Assembly: GCA_003402345.1 (NCBI GenBank)
Contig: QFXH01000001.1
Coordinates: 1-64,000 of the forward strand
Reading direction: 5' to 3'
From: Candidatus Nitrotoga sp. MKT
GTDB taxonomy: Bacteria; Pseudomonadota; Gammaproteobacteria; Burkholderiales; Gallionellaceae
DNA length: 64,000 bases
The position numbers and the translations under genes were made by a program. The first letter of the stretch is position 1. The number at the start of each line of letters is the position of its first letter. The notes below the pieces were generated by a model that was not told the DNA's origin, did no database searches, and saw only the letters and a program-made list of their open reading frames with translations. Positions 26,784-36,108 of this stretch are shown piece after piece.

Positions 26784-27386
26784 ATGGCTGTTCTCGTCGG
26801 TAAACTTGCCCCAGACTTTACTGCTGTTGCAGTGATGGGTAACAATGAAATAAACGAAAATTTTAGTTTGACGAACCATTTGGACGGAAAATACGGTGTG
26901 ATATTCTTTTACCCGTTGGATTTTACTTTCGTATGTCCTTCAGAATTGATTGCGTTCGATCATCGCTTAGACGAATTCAAGAAACGTCAAACTGAAGTAA
27001 TCGGCATTTCTATTGATTCGCAGTTTACCCATCTGGCTTGGAAAAATACGCCCGTTAATATGGGTGGTATCGGTCAAGTGCGTTATCCGTTGGTGGCCGA
27101 TATTAAACACGACATTTGCCGTGCTTATGACGTTGAGCATAAAGATGGGGTGGCTTTTCGTGGTTCGTTTTTAATAGACCGCACTGGTGTGGTTCGCCAC
27201 CAAGTGGTAAACGACCTGCCGCTTGGCCGCGATATCGATGAAATGCTGCGCATGGTGGATGCATTGCAATTTCACGAGGAGCATGGTGAAGTTTGCCCCG
27301 CTGGCTGGAGCAAGGGTAAAGCTGGAATGGATGCTTCTTCTGAGGGGGTGGCGAAGTATTTGGCCGAGCACGCTGAAAAACTATAG
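26784..27386 (+). CDS. 2-Cys peroxiredoxin (AhpC/Prx1 type)
   Basis: A 200-residue peroxiredoxin. FYPLDFTFVCPSEL holds the peroxidatic Cys (about residue 51), and the resolving Cys is in GEVCPAGW near residue 172, so it is a typical 2-Cys enzyme active as a dimer/decamer. It reduces hydrogen peroxide and organic hydroperoxides in the cytoplasm using thioredoxin or AhpF-like reductants; no ahpF adjoins. It has its own consensus promoter and a strong terminator 17 bases after the stop, so it is monocistronic. Confidence 0.96.
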   Translation: MAVLVGKLAPDFTAVAVMGNNEINENFSLTNHLDGKYGVIFFYPLDFTFVCPSELIAFDHRLDEFKKRQTEVIGISIDSQFTHLAWKNTPVNMGGIGQVRYPLVADIKHDICRAYDVEHKDGVAFRGSFLIDRTGVVRHQVVNDLPLGRDIDEMLRMVDALQFHEEHGEVCPAGWSKGKAGMDASSEGVAKYLAEHAEKL

Positions 27387-27403
27387 GCGATTTTTTTATT
27401 ACG

Positions 27404-27428
27404 AAAAGGCTCCTGAGGGAGCCTTTTT
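27404..27428 (+). terminator. Rho-independent terminator after the peroxiredoxin gene
   Basis: AGGCTCC (27407–27413), loop TGAG, GGAGCCT (27418–27424), then a T-run; A residues before the stem extend pairing with the T tract, so it could work in both directions. Close to an ideal intrinsic terminator. Confidence 0.9.
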
Positions 27429-27491
27429 ATTGATCTTGGTAGCAGCCAAGGACTGCTACAATCCGGTTTTTTACGGTGTTATAAGGCACTT

Positions 27492-28910
27492 ATGCTAATC
27501 TGGTTCATCATTCTCTACCTGATGATTTCTATCGGAATCGGTTTGTACGCCGCCACGCGCGTACATAACGTCAAAGATTATGTGATGGCCGGTCGGCACT
27601 TGCCGCTGTATGTCGTGACTGCCACAGTGTTTGCTACTTGGTTCGGCGCAGAAACTGTGTTGGGGATATCCACAAAATTCGTCCAGCAGGGCTTGAGGGG
27701 GATAGTTGAAGACCCTTTTGGCGCTAGCATGTGCCTAATTTTGGTGGGTGCATTCTTCGCCGCCAAGCTTTATAAAATGAACCTGATTACCATTGGCGAT
27801 TATTACCGGCAACGCTACGATCGCACGGTAGAGGCACTGACCAGCTTGGCCATCATAGCTTCCTATTTGGGCTGGGTGTCAGCGCAAATTACAGCATTGG
27901 GCCTGGTATTCTCCTTCATTACTCAAGGTGCGGTTTCTCCTAGCGAAGGTATGGTGATTGGCGCTGGCATCGTGCTGGTTTACACTTTGTTTGGCGGTAT
28001 GTGGTCGGTGGCGTTGACGGATGCTTTTCAAATGACGATTATCGTTGTCGCTATGCTATATTTGGCTTGGCTACTGTCTGGTATCGCAGGGGGAGCAGGG
28101 ATGGTCATAGGCCATGCCGCACATGCCAACAAGCTGATTTTCTGGCCGCAGCTAGAAACCAGGGATGTACTCGCATTCATCGGCGCAGCGGTAACCATGA
28201 TGTTAGGCTCCATTCCACAGCAGGACGTATTTCAGCGTGTAATGTCCGCAAAAAATGAAAAAACTGCCGTACACGGCGCGCTGCTTGGAGGCATCCTGTA
28301 TTTCCTGTTCGCTTTCATTCCCATTTTTCTGGCTTATTCCGCCACGCTGATTGACCCCAAAATGGTGGCCACGTTAATCGACGATAACGCACAGTTAATT
28401 CTGCCTACACTGATCATGAACCATACGCCGGTGTTTGCACAAGTGATGTTCTTTGGTGCACTGCTTGCCGCCATTATGAGTACTGCCAGTGGCACGTTAC
28501 TGGCGCCGTCAGTAACTTTTACCGAGAACATCCTGAAGGGTATTATCGGCCACCAGAGTGATCGGCATTTTTTGTGGACCATGCGCACGGTCGTTGTATG
28601 TTTCACCGTGGCCGTTACCTTGTTTGCGCTAAAGTCTACATCGAGTATTTATTCGATGGTGGGAAACGCCTACAAAGTGACTTTAGTGGCAGCGTTCATT
28701 CCGTTGGTGTGTGGGCTGTATTGGAAGCGGGCGAACACGCAAGGTGCGTTATTTTCAATTGCTGCGGGCCTTTCTTCCTGGTTACTGCTTGAAATTTTTA
28801 ACCCTGGAGGCCTATGGCCACCACAACTGGCGGGCTTACTGATGAGTGCAGCAGGCATGTTGGTCGGCTCGCTGCTGCCTGATTTGAAGCGCCGCCGCGC
28901 CGTTTATTAG
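27492..28910 (+). CDS. Sodium:solute symporter (SSS family)
   Basis: A 472-residue membrane protein with about 13 helices. ATVFATWFGAETVLG in helix 2 and GGMWSVALTDAFQMTIIVVAMLYLAWLL are family signatures (LeuT-fold, Na+-coupled). GALLAAIMSTASGTLLAPSVTFTENI corresponds to the conserved helix 8 Na2-site region. The family covers proline, pantothenate, acetate, sugar and urea uptake; no motif here fixes the substrate. It lies between the peroxiredoxin terminator and the PhoB array, alone in its transcription unit. Confidence 0.9.
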   Translation: MLIWFIILYLMISIGIGLYAATRVHNVKDYVMAGRHLPLYVVTATVFATWFGAETVLGISTKFVQQGLRGIVEDPFGASMCLILVGAFFAAKLYKMNLITIGDYYRQRYDRTVEALTSLAIIASYLGWVSAQITALGLVFSFITQGAVSPSEGMVIGAGIVLVYTLFGGMWSVALTDAFQMTIIVVAMLYLAWLLSGIAGGAGMVIGHAAHANKLIFWPQLETRDVLAFIGAAVTMMLGSIPQQDVFQRVMSAKNEKTAVHGALLGGILYFLFAFIPIFLAYSATLIDPKMVATLIDDNAQLILPTLIMNHTPVFAQVMFFGALLAAIMSTASGTLLAPSVTFTENILKGIIGHQSDRHFLWTMRTVVVCFTVAVTLFALKSTSSIYSMVGNAYKVTLVAAFIPLVCGLYWKRANTQGALFSIAAGLSSWLLLEIFNPGGLWPPQLAGLLMSAAGMLVGSLLPDLKRRRAVY

Positions 28911-28928
28911 ATTGAATAGCGGCATGGC

Positions 28929-28979
28929 CGTCATATTATTGTCATAATTCTGTCATATCATCGTAAGTTGTTTGTCACG
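28929..28979 (+). promoter_or_regulatory. PhoB-binding array: five 11-bp-phased half-sites
   Basis: Seven-base units start at 28929, 28940, 28951, 28962 and 28973: CGTCATA, TGTCATA, TGTCATA, CGTAAGT and TGTCACG, each separated by four mostly AT bases. This is exactly the Pho-box layout (TGTCATA direct repeats every 11 bases). It ends 18 bases before the phoB ATG. It predicts autoregulation of phoB and serves as independent evidence for naming phoB/phoR. Confidence 0.85.
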
Positions 28980-28997
28980 TGAACAACGGAGAAAATA

Positions 28998-29684
28998 ATG
29001 ACTGCGAATATTCTGGTAGTGGAAGACGAACCTGCGATACAGGAACTGCTGGCATTTAACATATCGCAATGTGGCTACCGCGCAATTGAGGCATATGATG
29101 CGGATGGCGCTTGGACACACATTAACCATGCGCTGCCAGATCTAATCCTGCTTGACTGGATGCTGCCCGGTAGTAGTGGCGTAGAACTGGCGCGCCGTCT
29201 GCGCGCCGATCAACGGACACGTAACATTCCTATCATAATGCTGACCGCGCGCACCGATGAACGCGATAAAATTCTGGGGCTGGAATCAGGTGCGGACGAT
29301 TACATAACCAAACCATTTTCGCCACGTGAACTGATGGCTCGTATCCGTGCCGTATTACGCCGCCGAGTGCCACAAATGAGTGATGAAACAGTCACCGCAG
29401 GTGGGCTGGAATTATCGCCGGCAATGCATCGTATTAACGCTAATGGAGCAATGATTGATCTGGGACCGACCGAGTTTCGTTTGTTACATTTTTTTATGAC
29501 CCATCCTGAAAGAGTCTATAGCCGTTCGCAGCTGCTCGACCAAGTTTGGGGGGATCATGTATTCGTGGAAGAGCGTACAGTGGACGTGCACATTCGCCGT
29601 TTGCGCCAGGCGCTTGAGCCTTCTAGCCTCGACGGTTTAATTCAAACTGTGCGCGGCAGTGGCTACCGTTTTTCGTGTAACTAA
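28998..29684 (+). CDS. phoB: Phosphate-regulon response regulator PhoB
   Basis: A 228-residue OmpR-family regulator. The receiver domain has acidic pocket E9/D10 (VVEDEP), phospho-acceptor D53 (LILLDWMLPG), Thr in MLTART and Lys in YITKPFSPREL. The C-terminal winged helix (LGPTEFRLLHFFMTHPERVYSRSQLLDQVWG) is closest in pattern to PhoB. Under phosphate starvation it is phosphorylated by PhoR and activates Pho-box promoters; such boxes stand directly upstream. The kinase gene starts 129 bases downstream on the same strand. The pst transporter genes are not in the window. Confidence 0.94.
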   Translation: MTANILVVEDEPAIQELLAFNISQCGYRAIEAYDADGAWTHINHALPDLILLDWMLPGSSGVELARRLRADQRTRNIPIIMLTARTDERDKILGLESGADDYITKPFSPRELMARIRAVLRRRVPQMSDETVTAGGLELSPAMHRINANGAMIDLGPTEFRLLHFFMTHPERVYSRSQLLDQVWGDHVFVEERTVDVHIRRLRQALEPSSLDGLIQTVRGSGYRFSCN

Positions 29685-29813
29685 ACCGGATGGGCAAAAC
29701 GTAGCCGCAATCCATCCCGCCAATTGCATTCTTTCTGCACCCTGCTGATATATGGTTTTCCACCGCTTTACGCATCATAATAATGGCGCAGCGTAATTTT
29801 TAAAGGCTACACC

Positions 29814-31160
29814 ATGTTTGATTTTTGGCGGCGCGCACTTTTTTTCCCATTCGCCTTTCTGCTTCTCTCCCTGCTAGTGTGGGCAATAGTAGGGGCGTTA
29901 CCCGCTACCGTATTCTTTAGTGTGTTTCTGCTGGTATATGTCGTTCTTCACTTGCGTCAGCTCGAAGCGCTTGATTGCTGGCTGGCCGATTCTGATAAGT
30001 GTATGGTGCCTGACGGTTCGGGGTTGTGGGGTGATGTATTTACCCGGTTAAACAGGATGGTACGTCAACATCGCAAAGAACATGAACAACATGTCGCAGC
30101 GCTACAGCACATGGAGCAGGCCACCTCGGCACTACCAGAAGGAGTAGCCATACTCGATGAAGCGTACCACATTGAATGGTGCAACCCGCTTGCCGAACAA
30201 CATTTTGGCCTCGATAGCAAGCGCGATATTGGCCAGCAGATTACTTATCTGGCACGTCAACCAGAATTCGTGAAATACCTTGCCATGCACGAATTTAGCG
30301 AACCGCTGATTCTGAGTGGTGCGCGGCAGGACGGACTGACGCTGTCCATTAAATTGATCCCCTACGGTGCTAATAAACTGCTACTAATTAGCCGCGACAT
30401 TACCCACCTGGAACGCATTGAAACCATGCGCCGTGACTTTGTCGCTAATGTGTCACATGAGTTACGCACACCGCTTACCGTAGTCAACGGTTTTGTTGAA
30501 ACCTTGCACGACATGCCCAACCTTGAAAACAGTATGGCGCGTCGCGCACTGCACCTGATGGGGGAGCAAATGTACCGTATGGAGCGGCTGGTAGACGATT
30601 TACTTACCCTGTCCAAATTGGAGAATACACTCAATGCCTTACAGGAAGAAACAGTGGATGTGCCCGGACTTTTACGCACGCTGCATCAAGAGGGACAATC
30701 TTTAAGTGCGGGAAAACATACTTTGCGGCTGGAATTAGCGAGTAATTGCGCTCTGCTTGGCAACACTGACGAGTTGCGCAGTGCCTTCAGTAATCTGATA
30801 TCAAATGCCATCCATTACACCCCGCAAGGGGGCGAGATTTTGGTGAGCTGGCACGAACAGGGCGATCAACCAGTTTTTAGTGTGCAGGACAGCGGCATCG
30901 GCATCGCGCCACAACACATTCCGCGCTTGACAGAGCGTTTTTATCGGGTAGACAGTAGCCGTTCACGTGAAACAGGAGGTACTGGTCTGGGGCTGGCTAT
31001 CGTCAAGCATATCGCCAACCGACATCAGGCGCGACTGGAGATTGCCAGTGGGGAAGGGGAGGGCAGTACCTTCAGTATTGTATTTTCAGCTAGCCGACGC
31101 CTGCTATTGTGTGCGGAAGATGCCACTACTGATTACATGCCAAAAACAGATATTCAATAG
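29814..31160 (+). CDS. phoR: Phosphate-regulon sensor histidine kinase PhoR
   Basis: A 448-residue kinase. Two membrane helices near the N-terminus (about residues 8–48) have almost no periplasmic loop, as in PhoR, which senses phosphate through the Pst/PhoU complex. A PAS-like domain follows (about 105–200, ALPEGVAILDEAYHIEWCNPLAEQHF), then HisKA with the phospho-His in FVANVSHELRTPL (about residue 215) and a HATPase with N, G1 (DSGIGI) and G2 (GGTGLGLAIVKHI) boxes. It forms a two-component pair with the preceding phoB. Confidence 0.93.
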   Translation: MFDFWRRALFFPFAFLLLSLLVWAIVGALPATVFFSVFLLVYVVLHLRQLEALDCWLADSDKCMVPDGSGLWGDVFTRLNRMVRQHRKEHEQHVAALQHMEQATSALPEGVAILDEAYHIEWCNPLAEQHFGLDSKRDIGQQITYLARQPEFVKYLAMHEFSEPLILSGARQDGLTLSIKLIPYGANKLLLISRDITHLERIETMRRDFVANVSHELRTPLTVVNGFVETLHDMPNLENSMARRALHLMGEQMYRMERLVDDLLTLSKLENTLNALQEETVDVPGLLRTLHQEGQSLSAGKHTLRLELASNCALLGNTDELRSAFSNLISNAIHYTPQGGEILVSWHEQGDQPVFSVQDSGIGIAPQHIPRLTERFYRVDSSRSRETGGTGLGLAIVKHIANRHQARLEIASGEGEGSTFSIVFSASRRLLLCAEDATTDYMPKTDIQ

Positions 31161-31172
31161 CGCTTTCTGCAT

Positions 31173-32201
31173 TCAGGCTAGGTTTTTAACATACCATGCC
31201 ATCGATTCTTCTAGGCCTTGGGCAATGGCATGGCTAGGCACATAACCCAGTAAAGACTGGGCTTTTGAAATATCCGCTTGGGAGTGGCGCACATCACCCG
31301 CACGAAAATCACGGTAAACCGGTTTAAATTCTTTCAAATGGGGAAAGTGTGGCAAGAGCAATTTTCGGCATTGATCAAAGAGGTTATTGAGCGTAGTTCT
31401 ATCACCTATGGCGATATTGTAAACTTGATTGGCAGAAGCGATATCTTGTACAGTCGCGGCCAGAAGGTTAGCTTGTACGGCGTTGTCGATATAACAAAAA
31501 TCGCGGCTAGTTTCCCCGTCCCCGTTGATATAAACAGGCTTATTTTTGATCATACAAGCCACCCACTTTGGGATTACCGCTGCGTAAGCACCATTAGGAT
31601 CTTGACGGCGTCCAAAGATATTAAAATAACGCAGACCAATTGTATGGAACCCGTAACATCGACTAAATACGTCGGCATAAAGCTCGTTCACATACTTTGT
31701 CACGGCATAAGGCGACAAAGGCTTACCTATTAAATTCTCAATCTTGGGTAATCCTGGATGATCACCATAAGTTGAACTGGAAGCCGCATAGACAAAGCGT
31801 TTTACTGCTGCATCGCGCGCCGCCACCAGCATGTTGAGAAATCCTGAGATATTATTTTCGTTAGTAAGAATAGGATCCTCAAGTGATCGTGGTACCGAAC
31901 CAAGCGCTGCCTGGTGCAGTACATAATCGACACCTAATACCGCTTCTCGGCAAATACTTAGGTCACGAATATCCCCATCCATGATACGAAACCCAGCCCA
32001 TTGTTGCGGTGTAACGCAATGCTGTATCTCCTTAAGATTCTCCCTGTAACCAGTAGTAAAGTTATCCAATCCTATAACATGTTGGTCAAGCTTTAAGAGT
32101 GTCTCCACCAAATTGCTTCCAATAAATCCAGCCGCACCAGTAACTAGCCAAACACGGGGTTCCTGCGGAAGGCGCTGCTTAAGCACTTGAAAAGTGGTCA
32201 T
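31173..32201 (-). CDS. wbpP: UDP-N-acetylglucosamine 4-epimerase, WbpP/TviC type
   Basis: A 342-residue extended [16 protein letters not shown] binds NAD. Catalytic SSST and Y-x3-K ([20 protein letters not shown]) are intact, and [30 protein letters not shown] and SRDFCYIDN match the WbpP/TviC group, which interconverts UDP-GlcNAc(A) and UDP-GalNAc(A). It supplies activated sugars for O-antigen or capsule. It stands alone, convergent with phoR (12 bases), with no polysaccharide cluster beside it; the ligase-like gene at 54580 is the nearest related function. Confidence 0.92.
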   Translation of the reverse strand: MTTFQVLKQRLPQEPRVWLVTGAAGFIGSNLVETLLKLDQHVIGLDNFTTGYRENLKEIQHCVTPQQWAGFRIMDGDIRDLSICREAVLGVDYVLHQAALGSVPRSLEDPILTNENNISGFLNMLVAARDAAVKRFVYAASSSTYGDHPGLPKIENLIGKPLSPYAVTKYVNELYADVFSRCYGFHTIGLRYFNIFGRRQDPNGAYAAVIPKWVACMIKNKPVYINGDGETSRDFCYIDNAVQANLLAATVQDIASANQVYNIAIGDRTTLNNLFDQCRKLLLPHFPHLKEFKPVYRDFRAGDVRHSQADISKAQSLLGYVPSHAIAQGLEESMAWYVKNLA

Positions 32202-32547
32202 AATTATTTCCTCACAAATACTAAAAAGGCATACCGCATACCTTCGACTGCCATTGGATTAAATGCGAGTTTGTCACCAGCCTGTGCAAGTTATTCGTGA
32301 TTAAACTTGAGGAACTTAGAACATTTCTAAGCGGGTAGTTAGGGTGACTTACAACACAGGACAGAAACTGTCCAGGCCGAATTCTACCTTAGCTCAGCCT
32401 CGTTTCACACCTGCATCCAAGTTTAACGTTCGTATTGCATTCTTTAGAAGCGGCCATTCAGGCAATACAAAAAATTTGCAATCATTTTTAATAAAAGTAA
32501 TAATAATACGAATTGTTCTTATTTATATTATATGGATTTTGATAGCT

Positions 32548-32739
32548 ATGCCAATTCAACGCGAGACAGAAACTCCTGGCACTGTATTTGCATCAGCTTT
32601 CAATTCTGATGCAAATTCACTCATTCGCATTAAAAGCCAGGATTTGTTCCAACTAAAGCGCGAAATAGAAATTGAACATGCGGGCCGCATTTACCGGCTT
32701 CAATTAACACAGAGCAACAAATTGATTTTAACTGCATGA
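32548..32739 (+). CDS. hemP: Hemin uptake protein HemP
   Basis: A 63-residue protein from ATG 32548. The C-terminal IRIKSQDLFQL...IEHAGRIYRLQLTQSNKLILTA pattern is the HemP domain. A longer frame back to a GTG at 32344 would add 68 residues including a hydrophobic stretch that HemP proteins lack, so the short form is preferred. HemP is a small cytoplasmic protein encoded at the head of haem/iron uptake operons and needed for expression of the receptor in some betaproteobacteria. The AT-rich stretch at 32492–32520 just upstream resembles a Fur box only weakly. Confidence 0.82.
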   Translation: MPIQRETETPGTVFASAFNSDANSLIRIKSQDLFQLKREIEIEHAGRIYRLQLTQSNKLILTA

Positions 32740-32985
32740 AGGCAAAATCAAATTAAATAAATCGTTGCAGTTTTGTAAGGTTGTTTCAACCGTTAACCAA
32801 AAAAACAGGGGGTTAATGCAACTGTATGAACAATAACTGGAAGCGCTTATGAATTAAAAAATAAAAATTAGAAAACAAACCAAAAACTGAAATGAATTTG
32901 GCGAAGCGGCGATTAGCCCTGCCAAGTACATTAAAAAAATAATTTAACTGAATTTATACATTAGATCTAAAAAAGGAATGCATTC

Positions 32986-33621
32986 ATGAAATTTACACTC
33001 ACTTTTTTCGCCGCTGTCATGAGTGGCATGCTTAGTCTCAATGCTACCGCGCACATGCTATGGTTGGAGGGTGACGCTACTGCAGGCAAACTTTATTTCG
33101 GTGAGTATGGTGATAACTTACGGGAAACTTCGCCAGGCAAACTTGACAATATTGTTACGCCGATGATCACCATTTTTGATGCGGCCGGTACAGAGAAGTC
33201 GGTTACTGCAAGCCGTGGTGGCAATTACTACGCTATCCCCGGTGGACCTACTGTATTAGTGCAAGCGCTCAAGCAACCCATACGTACCCCACAAGATAAG
33301 CTCGCTCCTGTGCAAAGAAGCTTTTTGTATGCGAGGCAAGGTAAAGAGGGTAGCTTGCCGTTGGATATACAACAAAAAGCAAATAAGCTGCGCTTAAGCT
33401 TTATGGGCAAGCCATTGGCTAAGGCTGAAATTATTCTTATCGCACCCAACGGATGGGAAAAACCTTTACACACAGACGAAAATGGCGAAACGAATTTTCC
33501 ACTGTTAGAACCTGGCCTCTATGTCGCAGAAGCCAAGCACAAAGAAAACCATCCCGGAGAATTCGAAGGTAAAGCCTACTCTATAGAAAATCATACCGTT
33601 ACGCTTAGTTTCTCAAAATAA
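32986..33621 (+). CDS. DUF4198-family periplasmic protein
   Basis: A 211-residue exported protein with a signal peptide ending at about residue 22, directly followed by AHMLWLEGD, the typical DUF4198 mature start. A C-terminal carboxypeptidase-regulatory-like beta domain carries GKPLAKAEIILIAPNGWEK and a TDENGETNFPLLEPGLY turn. DUF4198 proteins are found beside TonB-dependent receptors and nickel/cobalt/iron transporters and are thought to bind metal or substrate in the periplasm; no activity is proven. It sits between hemP and the siderophore receptor, so an iron-related job is likely. Confidence 0.85.
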   Translation: MKFTLTFFAAVMSGMLSLNATAHMLWLEGDATAGKLYFGEYGDNLRETSPGKLDNIVTPMITIFDAAGTEKSVTASRGGNYYAIPGGPTVLVQALKQPIRTPQDKLAPVQRSFLYARQGKEGSLPLDIQQKANKLRLSFMGKPLAKAEIILIAPNGWEKPLHTDENGETNFPLLEPGLYVAEAKHKENHPGEFEGKAYSIENHTVTLSFSK

Positions 33622-33643
33622 ATTCAGCATCCGCAACTAAACC

Positions 33644-33769
33644 ATGCGGTTATTTTTCATGCTGGAGATTGCAATTGTTTCTTTAGTTATGGCGGTTATA
33701 CGGGGTTATGTTGCAGCAAGCCGTATACAAGGATATGCACACAAAGGTAATACACGGAAACCATTGTAA
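33644..33769 (+). CDS. Possible 41-residue single-span membrane peptide
   Basis: An open frame MRLFFMLEIAIVSLVMAVIRG followed by a basic tail ending TRKPL, between the DUF4198 gene and the siderophore receptor. The hydrophobic helix with positive residues after it looks like a real small membrane protein, and small proteins do occur in such loci. There is no convincing ribosome-binding site, so it may be chance. Confidence 0.3.
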   Translation: MRLFFMLEIAIVSLVMAVIRGYVAASRIQGYAHKGNTRKPL

Positions 33770-33787
33770 AAGGCAGTACGCAAACTT

Positions 33788-33812
33788 ATGAATACGAATT
33801 TTTAGTATTCAT
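33788..33812. promoter_or_regulatory. Inverted repeat upstream of the siderophore receptor
   Basis: ATGAATAC (33788–33795) and GTATTCAT (33805–33812) are perfect inverted arms around a nine-base AT-rich centre, followed by a further AT-rich tract. It lies 82 bases before the receptor ATG. It may be the operator of an iron regulator; it is not a clean Fur consensus. Confidence 0.45.
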
Positions 33813-33894
33813 TAATTATTTTCACTTAATCTGGAAGCCAGCCACGTGTTTTCTCACCAGCCAGCCACCTTTATTTTAAAGAACAGGGGAGCTT

Positions 33895-36087
33895 ATGAGA
33901 TTCAAAAAAACACGTCCTGCATTGTTGGTAGCGCTGGCATTACAGCAACTCTACGGCCCAGCTTTTGCACAAATAACCACAAGCGATAGCAAGAACGATA
34001 AATTAATCGATGCCACACAATTACCGGAAATTAAAGTGAGCGGTCAAAAGGTGACCGACGATTTTGGAGCGAGTACTTTCGCGGGCTTTAGAACGCCGAC
34101 ACCCTTGCGCGATGTTCCGCAGACAGTCACGGTCGTCAATCGTGCCCTGATGGATTCCCAGAGCATTGCCTCGCTGGCGGAGGCTTTACGCAACGTACCC
34201 GGCATTACCGTAGGCGGCGCCGAAGGTGGGCAGATCGGTAACAACATTAATCTGCGCGGCTTCACGGCACGTACCGATATGTATCTCAATGGAATGCGTG
34301 ACAGTGGCCAGTACTATCGCGACACTTATTATCTTGAGTCGGTTGAAGTATTAAAAGGCCCATCGTCCATGTTATTTGGGCGCGGCTCTACTGGAGGCGT
34401 GATCAACCAGGTCAGCAAGCGTCCGCAATTAGGCGATGCAAATCAAATTACCGGCACCGTCGACACCAATGGCGGAGTGCGTTCAACGGGGGACTTTAAC
34501 CGTCAATTGTCCGATACTTCCGCAGTCCGTGTTGCCATGATGGGTCAAAAAGCGCAAACGACACGTGACGTTATTACCAATAAAGATTTTGGAATTGCAC
34601 CGTCCCTACGCTTTGGAATCGGCACGCAGACTGAAATTACACTGTCAGCGATCCTCTCCCACAACGATGACATGGTGGATTATGGCATTCCCCCCATCAA
34701 TGGCCGCCCAATCAAGGGTCAGCGTGATACTTATTACGGTTTGACTGATGATCGTACTTTGCAAAATACAGCTATTTTAAGTGGCCTCATCGAACACAAG
34801 TTGAATCCGGACATGACCCTGCGTAATCAACTGCAATATAGCTATTACAACACTGACGCCCAGGCAACGGGGCTTAACGCTGTGGGCACGCTTGCCGGTG
34901 GCGTATTTACCCCATTCACTACTCAAGCGGCTGGAAATACTACTGCGCTGCCCTTGAGTGCACTGTCTGTCAGGCTCACCAGCCATGATCGCGTGATCAA
35001 AAATCAAATGCTCAACAATCAGACCGATTTGATCGCAAAATTTGATACCGGCACCCTCAAGCATACGATGATCGCCGGTGTTGCACTCAGCCATGAGACC
35101 TCCAACATTCAGTCCACTGCCCGTAGCAACCTGCCCGTCGTATCGCTGGTCAATCCAGCCTACCTTTCTACACCGGCCAATTCCGTGAAAACAATTGGAA
35201 ATGAAGCAGATTCACAAGCAACTTCAGTCGGCGCATATATCAACGACACGATCGAATTAAACAAGCAATGGAAGGTTGTCGGCGGCGTGCGCTGGGATCG
35301 CTTCAAAGCGGATCTGACCAACACCATCAGCACCGCCACGCCGCCGCTTCTTAGAGCCGATCAAACCGTGAGTTTCACTAGCGTACGGGGCGGCGTGATT
35401 TATCAGCCGGATAATGTGCAATCGTACTATGCATCCTATGGCACCTCCTTTAACCCCTCATTGGAAACACTGACTGCAACCGCGGGCACGCAAACTTTAG
35501 AACCCGAAAAAAGCCGCTCTTACGAAATCGGTACCAAGTGGGATGTACTAGGCGGCAATCTATCGTTGACCTCGGCCTTATTTGATATTGAAAAGACCAA
35601 TTCGCGCTCGCAAGTGTCGCCCGGGATCTACATCTCTAACGGGGACGTGCGCGTCACCGGTTTTGAGTTCGGTGCAGCGGGGCGCATCACACGCGATTGG
35701 CAACTCATGGGCGGCTATACGCATATGAACCCGACGATTGTCAAAGCGTCAGCGCTAGAGGCAACGCAAGGAAAAGATCTGGCCAATACGCCGCGCGACA
35801 TGGCCACGTTATGGACGACCTACAAATTGACTCCACAATGGGAAGCGGGTGGTGGAGCCACTTATATGTCCTCACGCTTTGCCAACAACACCAATACTGT
35901 TTCTGCCGCTGGCTACACTCGCTGGGATGGTACGGTTGCCTATCATTTGCCTAAGTATGATATCCGGTTGAACCTGCTTAATCTGACCAACAAGGACTAT
36001 ATCAACTCATTGCTCCCCTCTAACGGCGGGCGCTCAGTACCCGGGAGCGGACGAACTGCACTCATAACAGTGGTTCATCGTTTTTAA
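33895..36087 (+). CDS. TonB-dependent siderophore receptor (Fiu/catecholate type)
   Basis: A 730-residue outer-membrane receptor. Signal peptide to GPAFAQ (residues 1–26), a TonB-box-like LPEIKVSGQKV, the plug domain with DVPQTVTVVNRALMDSQ, LRNVPGIT, NLRGFTAR and LKGPSSMLFGRGSTGGVINQVSK, then a 22-strand barrel with a C-terminal TVVHRF (terminal Phe). The plug pattern is that of the TonB-siderophore group (Fiu, FpvA-like). Fiu-type receptors are commonly encoded with a PiuC/YbiX oxygenase, as here (21 bases downstream), which favours catecholate siderophores. GAACAGGGGAGC precedes the ATG. Confidence 0.95.
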   Translation: MRFKKTRPALLVALALQQLYGPAFAQITTSDSKNDKLIDATQLPEIKVSGQKVTDDFGASTFAGFRTPTPLRDVPQTVTVVNRALMDSQSIASLAEALRNVPGITVGGAEGGQIGNNINLRGFTARTDMYLNGMRDSGQYYRDTYYLESVEVLKGPSSMLFGRGSTGGVINQVSKRPQLGDANQITGTVDTNGGVRSTGDFNRQLSDTSAVRVAMMGQKAQTTRDVITNKDFGIAPSLRFGIGTQTEITLSAILSHNDDMVDYGIPPINGRPIKGQRDTYYGLTDDRTLQNTAILSGLIEHKLNPDMTLRNQLQYSYYNTDAQATGLNAVGTLAGGVFTPFTTQAAGNTTALPLSALSVRLTSHDRVIKNQMLNNQTDLIAKFDTGTLKHTMIAGVALSHETSNIQSTARSNLPVVSLVNPAYLSTPANSVKTIGNEADSQATSVGAYINDTIELNKQWKVVGGVRWDRFKADLTNTISTATPPLLRADQTVSFTSVRGGVIYQPDNVQSYYASYGTSFNPSLETLTATAGTQTLEPEKSRSYEIGTKWDVLGGNLSLTSALFDIEKTNSRSQVSPGIYISNGDVRVTGFEFGAAGRITRDWQLMGGYTHMNPTIVKASALEATQGKDLANTPRDMATLWTTYKLTPQWEAGGGATYMSSRFANNTNTVSAAGYTRWDGTVAYHLPKYDIRLNLLNLTNKDYINSLLPSNGGRSVPGSGRTALITVVHRF

Positions 36088-36108
36088 ACATATCAGGACC
36101 AGAGATCC

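Noticed and set aside
32492-32520. Fur box upstream of hemP
   Set aside because: The AT-rich stretch around 32495 matches the consensus only in part, so it is mentioned in the hemP entry but not listed as a site.
32344-32547. An N-terminal extension of HemP containing a hydrophobic stretch
   Set aside because: HemP proteins are about 60 residues; the extension starts at a GTG without a ribosome-binding site and covers the expected promoter.
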